The notes under the pieces are model-generated. The model saw only the letters and a list, made by a program, of their open reading frames with translations. It was not told the DNA's origin and did no database searches. Position numbers and translations under genes: made by a program. This document shows, one piece after another, positions 7,562 to 16,107 of a stretch of DNA of 64,000 bases. Source of the DNA: Streptomyces avidinii (GTDB lineage: Bacteria > Actinomycetota > Actinomycetes > Streptomycetales > Streptomycetaceae); the NCBI RefSeq assembly GCF_014650695.1, contig NZ_BMVL01000003.1, positions 1 to 64,000 on the forward strand, written 5' to 3'. Within the stretch, counting starts at the first letter, position 1, and each line of letters begins with the position of its first letter.

Positions 7562-8200
7562 ATGAGCATTCACACCTTCCGTCGTGCCACCCTCGCCGTG
7601 ACCGCCGCCGTACTGCTTCCACTGGCACTGTCCGCCTGTTCGGAGGAGAGTACGAGCAAGCAGGGGGCCGGCGCTCCCGATGCCGTTTCCTCGCCCCGGC
7701 CGGTCGGCGACACCGGGGCTGCCGCGGGCGGCCCGTTCGGCCCGGCGTGCGCCTCGGTCCCCAAGACCGGAGCGGGCTCCTTCGACGGCATGGCCCAGGA
7801 CCCGGTGGCCACCGCCGCCTCGAACAACCCGGCGCTGTCCACCCTGGTCGCGGCCGTGAAGAAGGCCGGCCTGGTGGACACGTTGAACAACGCCCAGGAC
7901 ATCACCGTGTTCGCGCCGACCAATGACGCCTTCGCGAAGATCCCGAAGGCCGACCTGGACAAGGTCCTGGCCGACAAGGAGACCCTGACCAAGATCCTCA
8001 CGTACCACGTGGTCGGCGAGCGGCTCACCCCCGACCAGCTGGGGAGCGGTTCCTTCCAGACCCTCCAGAAGGGCATGGTCACCAGCACGGGAGCGGGCAC
8101 GGACTACAAGGTCAACAACTCCTCCAAGGTGGTCTGCGGCAACGTTCCCACCGCCAATGCCACCGTCTACATCGTCGACGCGGTCCTCATGCCGAAGTAG
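7562..8200 (+). CDS. fasciclin (FAS1) domain lipoprotein
   Basis: A 212-residue exported lipoprotein. The signal peptide ends in the lipobox LSAC (Cys26). One FAS1 domain spans about residues 70-210, with the typical DPVATAASNNPALSTLVAAV start, the ITVFAPTNDAFAKIP core motif and the YHVVGERLTPDQL segment, ending in VYIVDAVLMPK. FAS1 domains mediate cell-surface adhesion or ligand binding, and the closest functional analogues are MPT70/MPT83 of mycobacteria. The ATG at 7562 follows AGGAGAG. It is divergent from sigK-rskA and preceded by a SigK-like promoter, so it is probably the main target of that sigma factor. Confidence 0.92.
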   Translation: MSIHTFRRATLAVTAAVLLPLALSACSEESTSKQGAGAPDAVSSPRPVGDTGAAAGGPFGPACASVPKTGAGSFDGMAQDPVATAASNNPALSTLVAAVKKAGLVDTLNNAQDITVFAPTNDAFAKIPKADLDKVLADKETLTKILTYHVVGERLTPDQLGSGSFQTLQKGMVTSTGAGTDYKVNNSSKVVCGNVPTANATVYIVDAVLMPK

Positions 8201-8257
8201 CCACGGTCCCGCACGATCGACTCGTGGGCGACGGTCCGTGCATCCGGCCGGACCGCG

Positions 8258-8278
8258 CCCCCGGAAGTGTTCCGGGGG
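8258..8278 (+). terminator. hairpin terminator after the fasciclin gene
   Basis: A perfect 9-base-pair stem, CCCCCGGAA and TTCCGGGGG, with the three-base loop GTG. It lies 58 bases after the lipoprotein stop and just before the next gene, which argues against the in-frame start at 8224 for that gene. Confidence 0.6.
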
Positions 8279-8310
8279 AAACACCCGTGACGGCGGATCG
8301 GAGCGACTCC

Positions 8311-9855
8311 ATGACGGACGCACAAGGACCCTCGGCCCCCGGCACGCGCTGCCTGGTGACCGGGGCCACCGGCTACATCGGCGGCCGGCTCGTCCCCGAG
8401 CTCATTGCCGCGGGCCACCGGGTGCGCTGCCTCGCGCGCACCCCGGAGAAGCTGCGCGACCACCCCTGGGCCGGTCAGGCGGAGATCGTCCGCGGCGACG
8501 TGACCGACGCCGCCTCGCTCGCCCCCGCCCTGCGGGACGTCGACGTCGCCTATTACCTCGTACACGCCCTGGGTACCGGCCGCGACTTCGAGCGCACCGA
8601 CCGGCAGGCCGCGCGGAACTTCGCCGAGCAGGCCCACGCCGCCGGCGTCCGCCGCATCGTCTACCTGGGCGGGCTCACCCCGCGCGGCGTCCCCGACCAG
8701 GACCTCTCACCGCATCTGCGTTCCCGCGCCGAGGTCGGGCGCATCCTCCTGGACTCCGGTGTCCCCACCACCGTGCTCCGCGCCGCCGTGATCATCGGCT
8801 CCGGCTCGGCCTCCTTCGAGATGCTCCGCTACCTGACCGAGCGGCTGCCCGTGATGGTCACCCCGAGCTGGGTGCGCACCCGTATCCAGCCCATCGCCGT
8901 CCGCGACGTACTGCGCTACCTGGTCGGCAGCGCCCGCATGCCCGCCACCGTCAGCCGAGCCTTCGACATCGGCGGTCCCGACGTCCTCACCTACCTCGAC
9001 ATGATGCGCCGCTACGCCGAAGTCGACGGGCTGCCCCGACGGCTCATCCTCCCCGTGCCGGTCCTCACCCCGAGGCTCTCCAGCCACTGGGTGGGCCTGG
9101 TCACCCCGGTGCCCCGCTCCATCGCCCGGCCCCTCGCGGAATCCCTCAAGTACGAGGTCGTCTGCGACGAGCACGACATCGCCACCTGGGTGCCCGACCC
9201 GCCCGGCACCCCCCTCCCCTTCGACACGGCCCTCGCCTACGCCCTCCAGAAGGTCCGCGACGCCCAGGTCATCACCCGCTGGTCCTCGGCCTCCGTACCC
9301 GGCGCGCCGAGCGACCCGCTGCCCACCGACCCCGACTGGGCCGGCGGCAGCCTGTACTCCGACGTGCGCGAGCGGACCGTCGAAGCCTCGCCGCAGGCCC
9401 TGTGGCGGGTGGTGGAGGGGATCGGCGGGGAGAACGGCTGGTACTCCTTCCCGCTCGCCTGGGCCGTCCGCGGCTGGCTCGACCGGCTCGTCGGGGGCGT
9501 CGGACTGCGCCGCGGCCGCCGGGACGCCGCACACCTGCGGGTCGGGGACTCCCTCGACTTCTGGCGGGTCGAGGAGATCGAACGCGGCCGGCTGCTCCGG
9601 CTCCGCGCCGAGATGCGGCTGCCCGGCCTCGCCTGGCTGGAGATGTACGCGGAGCGCGACGACGAGGGGCGCACCCACTACCGGCAGCGGGCGCTCTTCC
9701 ACCCGCGCGGCCTGTCCGGCCACCTCTATTGGTGGAGCGTCTCCCCGTTCCACGCACTGGTCTTCGGCGGCATGGCCCGCAAGATCGCCCGCACGGCGGA
9801 GGCGGACGGCGAGCGCAGCCCGGCTGCATCCGCCGCGGCCGTCCGCGCCGAATGA
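8311..9855 (+). CDS. SDR-family oxidoreductase with C-terminal DUF2867 domain
   Basis: A protein of about 514 residues. The N-terminus is an atypical short-chain dehydrogenase/epimerase fold with the dinucleotide-binding motif CLVTGATGYIGGRLVPEL and the second strand VDVAYYLVHALGTG. The C-terminal 150 residues are the DUF2867 (START/SRPBCC-like) domain seen in this two-domain family (QALWRVVEGIGGENGWYSFP, then DFWRVEEIERGRLLRLRAEM). No specific reaction is known. The start could be this ATG or the GTG at 8287; the terminator hairpin ending at 8278 excludes earlier starts. In actinobacteria this family often accompanies photolyase and LitR-type genes, as here, which suggests a role in lipid or quinone protection against light stress. 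Confidence 0.85.
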   Translation: MTDAQGPSAPGTRCLVTGATGYIGGRLVPELIAAGHRVRCLARTPEKLRDHPWAGQAEIVRGDVTDAASLAPALRDVDVAYYLVHALGTGRDFERTDRQAARNFAEQAHAAGVRRIVYLGGLTPRGVPDQDLSPHLRSRAEVGRILLDSGVPTTVLRAAVIIGSGSASFEMLRYLTERLPVMVTPSWVRTRIQPIAVRDVLRYLVGSARMPATVSRAFDIGGPDVLTYLDMMRRYAEVDGLPRRLILPVPVLTPRLSSHWVGLVTPVPRSIARPLAESLKYEVVCDEHDIATWVPDPPGTPLPFDTALAYALQKVRDAQVITRWSSASVPGAPSDPLPTDPDWAGGSLYSDVRERTVEASPQALWRVVEGIGGENGWYSFPLAWAVRGWLDRLVGGVGLRRGRRDAAHLRVGDSLDFWRVEEIERGRLLRLRAEMRLPGLAWLEMYAERDDEGRTHYRQRALFHPRGLSGHLYWWSVSPFHALVFGGMARKIARTAEADGERSPAASAAAVRAE

Positions 9856-9931
9856 CGGGCAAGGCCAGCCCAGCGACCACCGCGCGGCGCATCGAGAGCC
9901 CGTCCGGTGGCCCGATGCCAGGAGCAGCACC

Positions 9932-11311
9932 ATGAACGTCTCGGTCGTCCTGTTCACCTCGGACCTCCGCGTCCACGACCATCCGCCGCTGCGCGCCGCG
10001 CTGGGCCCGGGCAACGAGACCGTTCCGCTCTTCGTCCGGGACCCTGCCGTGGACCGCGCGGGCTTCGCGGCGCCCAACCGTCTCGCCTTCCTCGCGGACT
10101 GCCTGGCCGGTCTCGACTCCGGGCTGCGCGAGCGCGGCGGCCGGCTCGTGGTGCGCTCGGGCGACCCCGTCGCCGAGGTGTGCGCCGTCGTACGGGAGGC
10201 CGACGCCGACGAGGTGCACATGGCGGCCGGCTGCAGCGCCTTCGCCCTGCACCGCGAGCAGCGGCTGCGCAGCGCGCTGGAGGCCGACGGGCGGCGCCTG
10301 TACGTCCACGACGCCGTCGTCACCGCCCTGCCGGCCGGAGCCGTGACACCGAGCGGATCCGACCACTTCGCCGTCTTCACTCCGTACTTCAGACGCTGGT
10401 CGGGGGAGCGGCTGCGCGAGCCGCTGGCCCCGCCGCGGGAGGTCCGCGTGCCCGGGGCGATCCGCTCCGATCCCCTCCCCTCGCGGAAAGCCGTGGCCTC
10501 CGTCTCCGAGGGCCTGGCCACCGGCGGCGAGCGGGAGGGCCGGCAGCGGCTCGCGGACTGGCTGAAGGAGGACGCCGACGGGTACGAGGAGGGGCACGAC
10601 GACCTACCGGGCGACGCCACGTCCCGGCTCTCCCCGTACATCCACTTCGGCGCGGTCTCGGCGGCCGAGGCGGTGCACCGGGCGCGGTCGCGGGGCGGAG
10701 CCGGCGCCGAGGCCTTCGTACGGCAGCTGTGCTGGCGCGACTTCCAGTACCAGCTCCTCGCCGCCCGCCCCGGCGCCGCGGTCGAGGACTACCGGCCCCG
10801 CTCCGACCGGTGGCGGCGCGGCAAGGCGGCCCAGGCGGACCTGCTGGCCTGGAAAGAGGGCCGCACCGGATATCCCGTCGTGGACGCGGCCATGCGGCAA
10901 CTCGCCCACGAGGGCTGGATGCCGGGCCGGGGCCGGCTGCTCGCCGCGTCCTTCCTGACCAAGACGCTGTACATCGACTGGCGCGCCGGAGCCCGCCACT
11001 TCCTCGACCTGCTGGTCGACGGCGACGTGGCCAACAACCAGCTCAACTGGCAGTGGGTGGCCGGGACCGGCACGGACAGCCGGCCCAACCGGGTGCTCAA
11101 CCCGGTGATCCAGGGCAGACGGTACGACCCCGACGGCGCGTACGTACGGCGCTGGGTGCCCGAACTCGCCGAACTGCCGGGCCCCTCGGTCCACGAGCCG
11201 TGGAAACTGCCCGGCCTGGAACGGGCCCGGTACGACTATCCGGACCCCCTGGTCGGCCTCCCGGAGGGATTGGCCCGCTTCCGGCGGGCCCGCGGAAAGG
11301 ACGCGCCGTGA
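9932..11311 (+). CDS. phr: deoxyribodipyrimidine photolyase
   Basis: A 459-residue cryptochrome/photolyase-family enzyme that repairs UV-induced pyrimidine dimers in DNA using blue light and FAD. The N-terminal antenna domain begins VSVVLFTSDLRVHDHPPL. The C-terminal FAD-binding domain contains the diagnostic motifs LCWRDFQYQLL, DAAMRQLAHEGWMPGRGR and VDGDVANNQLNWQWVAGTGTD. Length is normal for a class I enzyme. The ATG follows AGGAGCAGCACC. It lies near the LitR-type photoreceptor and ECF sigma operon, in keeping with light-induced photolyase expression in Streptomyces. Confidence 0.95.
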   Translation: MNVSVVLFTSDLRVHDHPPLRAALGPGNETVPLFVRDPAVDRAGFAAPNRLAFLADCLAGLDSGLRERGGRLVVRSGDPVAEVCAVVREADADEVHMAAGCSAFALHREQRLRSALEADGRRLYVHDAVVTALPAGAVTPSGSDHFAVFTPYFRRWSGERLREPLAPPREVRVPGAIRSDPLPSRKAVASVSEGLATGGEREGRQRLADWLKEDADGYEEGHDDLPGDATSRLSPYIHFGAVSAAEAVHRARSRGGAGAEAFVRQLCWRDFQYQLLAARPGAAVEDYRPRSDRWRRGKAAQADLLAWKEGRTGYPVVDAAMRQLAHEGWMPGRGRLLAASFLTKTLYIDWRAGARHFLDLLVDGDVANNQLNWQWVAGTGTDSRPNRVLNPVIQGRRYDPDGAYVRRWVPELAELPGPSVHEPWKLPGLERARYDYPDPLVGLPEGLARFRRARGKDAP

Positions 11312-11356
11312 CACCATCCGCCGTCGCCGGTCACCACCGGGTGCCAGACTGGACAA

Positions 11357-12292
11357 GTGTTCGCAAGAAGCCCGGTCCGGGCCCGTCGCGTGTCCGCCGC
11401 GGCCGTCACCCTCGCCGTGTCGCTCGCCCTGCTCGCGGGGGCGGGGCGGGCGGAGGCCTCGGACGGCGGCGACTCCGGCCGCCTGGTGGACGTCGGCGGC
11501 GGTCGCCGCGTGCTGCTGGACTGCCGCGGGTCGGGGTCCCCCACGGTCGTGCTCGTGTCCGGGACCGGCGGTGCGTCGGACGAGTGGACGCACGTCGCGG
11601 ACGCCGCACGTCCCGGGGCCGGCCTGAAGCCGGACCCGTCGGCGGTGCTGACGACGCTCGCCCGGTCCACCCGGGTGTGCGCCTACGACCGCCCCGGCAC
11701 GACCCGCCTCGACGGCAGGCCGAACCGCTCGACACCGGTCCACCGACCGACCACGGCCACCGCGGGCGCCGAGGACCTGCGGGCGGTGCTCGCCGCCGCC
11801 GGTGAGCGCCCGCCGTACGTGCTGGTCGGCGCCTCCTGGGGGGCGATGATCGCCTCGCTGTTCGCGCGGACCGAACCGGCGCTGACCGCCGGGATCGTGA
11901 CCGTGGACGGCGCCTCACCGTTCCTCAAGGAGACCCTCACCCCCGCCCAGTGGTCGGCGTGGACGGACCGGATCCGGGCCATGGACCAGGGGCAGGGCCT
12001 CGAAGCGCCGGACTACCCCGCCGCGGTGCGGGAGGTCCGCGCCGCCCCGGCCCTGCCGGCCGGCCTGCCCGCCGTCGTGCTCACCTCCGACCACCCGTGG
12101 GATCTCGGGCTGGGCGGCCGATCGACCTGGCCGGCCTGGCTGGCCGCCCAGCAGCGCCTGGCCGAGGACCTGCACGCCCGGCACGTCACCGACACCGACA
12201 GCGGCCACGGCATCGCCGTCGAACAGCCGCGGCGCGTCGTGGACGCCGTGCGCGACGTGGTCGAGCGGTCCCGCGCCGGTCAGGAGCGCTGA
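11357..12292 (+). CDS. secreted alpha/beta hydrolase
   Basis: A 311-residue exported hydrolase. A signal peptide covers about residues 1-35 (SAAAVTLAVSLALLAGAG, then AEAS). The mature enzyme has the strand/oxyanion segment VVLVSGTGG, the nucleophile serine in LVGASWGAM and the C-terminal histidine in DTDSGHGIAVEQP. The family includes lipases and peptidases, and the substrate is unknown. The GTG start has a CAGACT hexamer 6-12 bases upstream and no clear ribosome-binding site, so the mRNA may be leaderless. The gene ends 13 bases inside the convergent LitR-type gene, so their tails overlap. Confidence 0.85.
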   Translation: MFARSPVRARRVSAAAVTLAVSLALLAGAGRAEASDGGDSGRLVDVGGGRRVLLDCRGSGSPTVVLVSGTGGASDEWTHVADAARPGAGLKPDPSAVLTTLARSTRVCAYDRPGTTRLDGRPNRSTPVHRPTTATAGAEDLRAVLAAAGERPPYVLVGASWGAMIASLFARTEPALTAGIVTVDGASPFLKETLTPAQWSAWTDRIRAMDQGQGLEAPDYPAAVREVRAAPALPAGLPAVVLTSDHPWDLGLGGRSTWPAWLAAQQRLAEDLHARHVTDTDSGHGIAVEQPRRVVDAVRDVVERSRAGQER

Positions 12293-13305
12293 GCGGGCGC
12301 TCCCGCTGCCGCCGCGGCGCTCTCGCACAGCCCGCGAAGCAGGGCGAGGGCTTCCCGGAGGCCGCCGGGGCGCAGCATGCCCGGGGCGGGTGCGGGTCCC
12401 GCCCAGCCGGGTCCCGCCAGCAGGACCGTGGTGCGGGCCCGCGCGCCCTTGACCCCCCAGGCGGTGTCCGCGATGTGCCGGGCCAGTGCGTGGTGCGCGG
12501 TGGAGCGGGCCTGGGCCCACAGCACGACCGCCGACGGGCCGGTCCGGCGTACGGCCTGGACGAGCGCCTCGGGCGGCACGGCAGCGCCGAACATCCGGGC
12601 GGGCAGGCCCAGTTCGGCGAGCCCCGCGGCGAGTGCCTCCAGCGGGAGCGTGTGCTGCTCGCCGGGAACGCATGCGAGCAGGATCGCGGGGGCGTTCGCC
12701 CGGGACGCGGACCCCGCCCCGATGCCCACACGGCGCAGCGCGGTCGAGACGTGCCAGGACAGCAGGTGCTCCACCTCGACGTACTGGTCGCCCGAGGTCT
12801 CCCACTTGCGCCCCACGGCGTGCAGGGTCGGCACCATCACCTCCTCCCAGGTGGTGACCAGGCCGTACTCGCTGATCAGGGAGCCCAGCATCTCGTCCAT
12901 GGTGGGCGAGTCGAGGCGGACGGCCGCCCGGCCCAGCCCCCGGCACTCCTGGCGCACATCTCCGAACGGCAGGCCGTTGCCCGAACCCGGCTGACGGGCC
13001 GGCGCGGTGGGGACGACCGGCGCGACCGGCGCCGTGGGCGCCGCGGGCCCTGATCCGGCGCGGGCGGCGCGCGCCGCCTCCGCGGGCGGGACCCCCGATG
13101 AGGTCAGCCGGCACATCTCCTGCAGGACGGCGATGTCCCCGGGGGTCCACCGCCGGTGCCTGCCGTCCTCGCGGGCGGCCGGCCCGATCCCGTACCGCCG
13201 GTCCCAGGAGCGCAGGGTCGTGGGAGCGACCCCCAGCCTGCGGGCGACGGCCCCGGTGGTGATGCCGTGCACGGCTTCGGCGGGCTGCTCTGCGGACTCG
13301 TCCAT
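12280..13305 (-). CDS. litR: LitR/CarH-like MerR regulator with B12-binding domain
   Basis: A 341-residue regulator. An N-terminal MerR helix-turn-helix (ITTGAVARRLGVAPTTLRSW, RRYGIGP) is followed by a Pro/Ala-rich linker, then a helical cap (SLISEYGLVTTWEEVMVPTL, WETSGDQYVEVEH) and a Rossmann-like cobalamin domain with CVPGEQHTLPLEAL, where His is the expected lower axial ligand of the ExxHxxG-type motif (Gly is replaced). In the LitR/CarH family adenosylcobalamin makes the repressor active in the dark, and light breaks the Co-C bond and relieves repression. It is divergent from an ECF sigma gene, so it probably represses that operon in the dark. Confidence 0.85.
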   Translation of the reverse strand: MDESAEQPAEAVHGITTGAVARRLGVAPTTLRSWDRRYGIGPAAREDGRHRRWTPGDIAVLQEMCRLTSSGVPPAEAARAARAGSGPAAPTAPVAPVVPTAPARQPGSGNGLPFGDVRQECRGLGRAAVRLDSPTMDEMLGSLISEYGLVTTWEEVMVPTLHAVGRKWETSGDQYVEVEHLLSWHVSTALRRVGIGAGSASRANAPAILLACVPGEQHTLPLEALAAGLAELGLPARMFGAAVPPEALVQAVRRTGPSAVVLWAQARSTAHHALARHIADTAWGVKGARARTTVLLAGPGWAGPAPAPGMLRPGGLREALALLRGLCESAAAAAGAPAQRS

Positions 13306-13403
13306 GGATCCATCATGCGACGCACAACCGACGCGAGTGGAATCGATGCACGGGCGGGCCGGAATCTGGACGCGTACCGGTCCCGCCCCGAGGAGCAGTG
13401 GTC
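13306..13403. promoter_or_regulatory. divergent control region between litR-like gene and ECF sigma gene
   Basis: This 98-base spacer must hold both divergent promoters and, by analogy with LitR/CarH systems, the operator. I see no repeat that I can identify confidently as the operator. A GAGGAG ribosome-binding site lies at its right end and fixes the sigma factor start at 13404. Confidence 0.35.
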
Positions 13404-14087
13404 ATGACCGCACAGAGCGTCACCGTCCGGCCGTCGCCCGCGGCCGGGGAGCAGCTGCCCGACCGCGAGCTGGCCGAGGGTTTCGTCCGCGGCGACGAAC
13501 GGTGCCTGAGCGCCGCCTACCGCCGGTGGGGCGGGCTCGTCCACACCCTGGCGGCCCGCACCCTCGGCGACTCCCGGGAGGCCGAGGACATCCGCCAGCA
13601 GGTCTTCCTGGCCGCCTGGGTGGGTCGCGCCGGATACCGGCCGGAGCGCGGCCCCTTCCCCGGCTGGCTGGTCGGAATCACCCGGCGGAAGATCGCCGAC
13701 GCGCTCACGGCCCGGACTCGGCGGCTCGACCTGGTTGCCGCGGCCGGCGCCGCCCTGCCTCCCGCCGGCGAGCCGTCGGCCGGCCCCGAAACCGTCTTGG
13801 ACCGGCTGCTCGTCACCGGCGAGCTGGCGAAACTGCCCCGCGCACAGCGGGAGGTCCTGGCCATGGCCTTCTACGCGGACCTCACCCAGGCCCAGATCGC
13901 CGAGCGCACCGGCCTGCCGCTCGGCACGGTCAAGAGCCACGCCCGCCGGGGACTGCACCGGATGCGCCACTGCCTCGGCGGCGGGACGGCCGGCGAACAA
14001 GATTCCCATCCGCGGGCCGTCCGGCACCGAAGTACCCGTGAAACGCCCGGCACCGGCCGTGCGGGGCAGCCGAGCGCGAGGGGTTGA
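13404..14087 (+). CDS. ECF sigma factor, LitS-like, heading a lipid-modification operon
   Basis: A 227-residue group IV sigma factor. Region 2 contains GDSREAEDIRQQVFLAAWVG and region 4 contains LPRAQREVLAMAFYADLTQA with TGLPLGTVKSHARRGLHRMR. The ATG at 13404, rather than the GTG two codons upstream, has GAGGAG at the proper spacing. No anti-sigma gene is adjacent; control is more likely transcriptional, through the divergent B12-dependent regulator, as known for LitR/LitS of S. coelicolor. The five genes downstream are all coupled to it, so the sigma factor probably drives its own operon and possibly phr. Confidence 0.9.
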   Translation: MTAQSVTVRPSPAAGEQLPDRELAEGFVRGDERCLSAAYRRWGGLVHTLAARTLGDSREAEDIRQQVFLAAWVGRAGYRPERGPFPGWLVGITRRKIADALTARTRRLDLVAAAGAALPPAGEPSAGPETVLDRLLVTGELAKLPRAQREVLAMAFYADLTQAQIAERTGLPLGTVKSHARRGLHRMRHCLGGGTAGEQDSHPRAVRHRSTRETPGTGRAGQPSARG

Positions 14088-14092
14088 GCGAC

Positions 14093-15349
14093 GTGGACCG
14101 GCAGAGAATCGCTGTGGTGGGCGGGGGAGTGGCGGGACTGACGGCCGCCCATGTGCTGCAACGCGCTTACGACGTGGTGCTGTACGAGGCGGACGACCGC
14201 CTGGGCGGCCACGCCCACACCCATGAACTGCCCACCGGGGACGCGGGCACCGTCCACGTGGACAGCGGGTTCATCGTGCACAACGAGCGCACCTACCCGC
14301 ACCTGCTGCGGCTCTTCCGCGAACTCGGCGTCACCACCCAGGAATCCGAGATGAGCATGTCCGTCCGGTGCGACGGCTGCGGACTGGAGTACGCGGGCGC
14401 CCGCGGCGCGGCCGGCCTGATCGGCGGCGGCAACCTGCTGCGCGGCCGCCACCTGCGCATGCTGGCCGACGTGCCGCGCTTCCACCGCGCCGCCCGGCGC
14501 CTGCTCGACTCCGAGGACGACGGGCAGACCCTGGGGGAGTTCCTCGACCGGCACCGCTTCTCCCCGTACTTCGTCGGCCACTTCGCCATCCCGCTCGTCG
14601 CGGCCGTGTGGTCCTGCGCCCCGGACACGGCCCTCCAGTACCCCGCCCGCTACCTCTTCCGCTTCCTAGCCCACCACGGGCTGCTGACCGTCAAGGGGTC
14701 CCCCACGTGGCGTACCGTCACGGGCGGTTCGGCGAGCTACGTGGCCCGGGTGGCCAAGAACCTCACCTCCGTCCGCACCGGCACCCCGGTCCGTGCCGTC
14801 ACGCGCGCCGCCGACCACGCGCGCGTGCTCACCCCCGACGGCGACTCGACCCCGTACGCGGCCGTGGTCATCGCCGTCCACCCCGACCAGGCACTGCGAC
14901 TGCTGGCCGATCCGACCGAGGACGAGGTCCGGATCCTCGGATCGTTCACCTACTCCCGCAACCCCACCGTGCTGCACCGCGACGCCTCGCTGCTGCCGCG
15001 CTCACCGCACGCCCGCGCCTCGTGGAACTACTGGCTCCCGTCCTGCTCGTCCCGGCCCGAGAGCGTCCAGGTCAGCTACGACATGAACCGGCTCCAGCGG
15101 CTGCCGACCGCCGAGCCGCACATCGTCACCCTCAACGCCCGCGGCCGCGTCGACCCCTTCGACGTGATCGCCCGCATGGTGTACGAACACCCCGTCTACA
15201 CACCGCGGTCCGTCGCCGCGCAGCAGGAACTGCCCCGGCTCAACACGTCCGTGACCGCCTTCGCCGGCGCCTACCACGGCTGGGGCTTCCACGAGGACGG
15301 CTGCCGCTCCGGCGTCGCCGCCGCCGAGGCCCTGGGGGTGCACTGGTGA
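14093..15349 (+). CDS. FAD-dependent oxidoreductase (amine-oxidase/desaturase-like)
   Basis: A 418-residue flavoprotein. The N-terminus RIAVVGGGVAGLTAAHVL is the dinucleotide-binding motif, followed by YEADDRLGGHAHTHEL and DSGFIVHNERTYPHLLRLFR, all typical of the NAD(P)-binding/amine oxidase group found beside DUF1365 and cyclopropane synthases. The C-terminus carries GAYHGWGFHEDG, the FAD-contacting end. Related alphaproteobacterial genes make methylated and furan fatty acids under singlet-oxygen control, so the enzyme may desaturate membrane acyl chains. The GTG at 14093 follows GAGGGG; a TTG at 14084 overlapping the sigma stop is a possible alternative. Confidence 0.88.
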   Translation: MDRQRIAVVGGGVAGLTAAHVLQRAYDVVLYEADDRLGGHAHTHELPTGDAGTVHVDSGFIVHNERTYPHLLRLFRELGVTTQESEMSMSVRCDGCGLEYAGARGAAGLIGGGNLLRGRHLRMLADVPRFHRAARRLLDSEDDGQTLGEFLDRHRFSPYFVGHFAIPLVAAVWSCAPDTALQYPARYLFRFLAHHGLLTVKGSPTWRTVTGGSASYVARVAKNLTSVRTGTPVRAVTRAADHARVLTPDGDSTPYAAVVIAVHPDQALRLLADPTEDEVRILGSFTYSRNPTVLHRDASLLPRSPHARASWNYWLPSCSSRPESVQVSYDMNRLQRLPTAEPHIVTLNARGRVDPFDVIARMVYEHPVYTPRSVAAQQELPRLNTSVTAFAGAYHGWGFHEDGCRSGVAAAEALGVHW

Positions 15350-16107
15350 ACGACACCCCCGCGGGGCCGGCCCTGCCCCGTGTACCGGCCCTGTACGAGT
15401 GCACGGTGGCCCACGCCCGCACCTCGCCGGTCCGCCACGCCTTCCGCCAGCGCACCTACCTGTGGCTCATCGACATCGACGACCCTCCGCGCATACCCCG
15501 GGCGCTGCGCCCGCTGGCCCGGTTCGACCCCCGCGACCACTTCGGAGGCCGGGCACCCACCCTGCGCGCGGGCCTGCAGGCCCAGCTGTCCGCCCACGGC
15601 GTGGAGAACGCGGACGGACGGGTCCTGATGCTCGCCCACGCCCGGGTTCTCGGGCACGTCTTCAACCCGCTGACCCTCTACTGGTGCCACGACCGCGCCG
15701 GTACCCCGGTCTGTGTCGTCGCCGAGGTCCACAACACCTACGGAGAGCGCCACTGCTACCTGCTGCGCCCCGGCACCGACGGACTGGCGGACGTCCCCAA
15801 GGACTTCTACGTCTCGCCCTTCTTCGCGGTCGAGGGCTTCTACCGGATGCGGCTGCCCGTCCCCGGCGACCGCCTCGACCTGACCGTGCAGCTGTGCCTC
15901 GACGACGGGACCCGCCCCTTCACCGCGACCGTACGGGGCCGCCACCGTCCGGCCGCCGCCCGCGCCCTGCTCGGCGCCGCCCTGCGTCACCCCTGGTCCA
16001 CCGCCCGGGTCTCCGCGGGCATCCGGTTCCACGGCGTCCGCCTCTACCTCCGCGGACTCCCGGTCCGCCCCCGTCCCCTCCACCCCCCGCAGGAAGGCAC
16101 CCTGTGA
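15346..16107 (+). CDS. DUF1365 family protein
   Basis: A 253-residue protein of the DUF1365 family. Characteristic features are the start ALYECTVAHARTSPVRHAFR, the YLWLIDID strand, the Asn-Pro core VLGHVFNPLTLYWCHD, VAEVHNTYGERHCYLL and KDFYVSPFF. The biochemical activity is not established. Its constant partners are the FAD oxidoreductase before it and the cyclopropane-synthase-type enzyme after it, and it overlaps both by four bases (GTGA). It is therefore probably a step or carrier in the same acyl-chain modification. Confidence 0.88.
   Translation: MNDTPAGPALPRVPALYECTVAHARTSPVRHAFRQRTYLWLIDIDDPPRIPRALRPLARFDPRDHFGGRAPTLRAGLQAQLSAHGVENADGRVLMLAHARVLGHVFNPLTLYWCHDRAGTPVCVVAEVHNTYGERHCYLLRPGTDGLADVPKDFYVSPFFAVEGFYRMRLPVPGDRLDLTVQLCLDDGTRPFTATVRGRHRPAAARALLGAALRHPWSTARVSAGIRFHGVRLYLRGLPVRPRPLHPPQEGTL

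Noticed and set aside
8707..10641. A 644-codon minus-strand frame across the SDR and photolyase genes
   Set aside because: Both plus-strand genes carry complete family motifs; the antisense frame has none.
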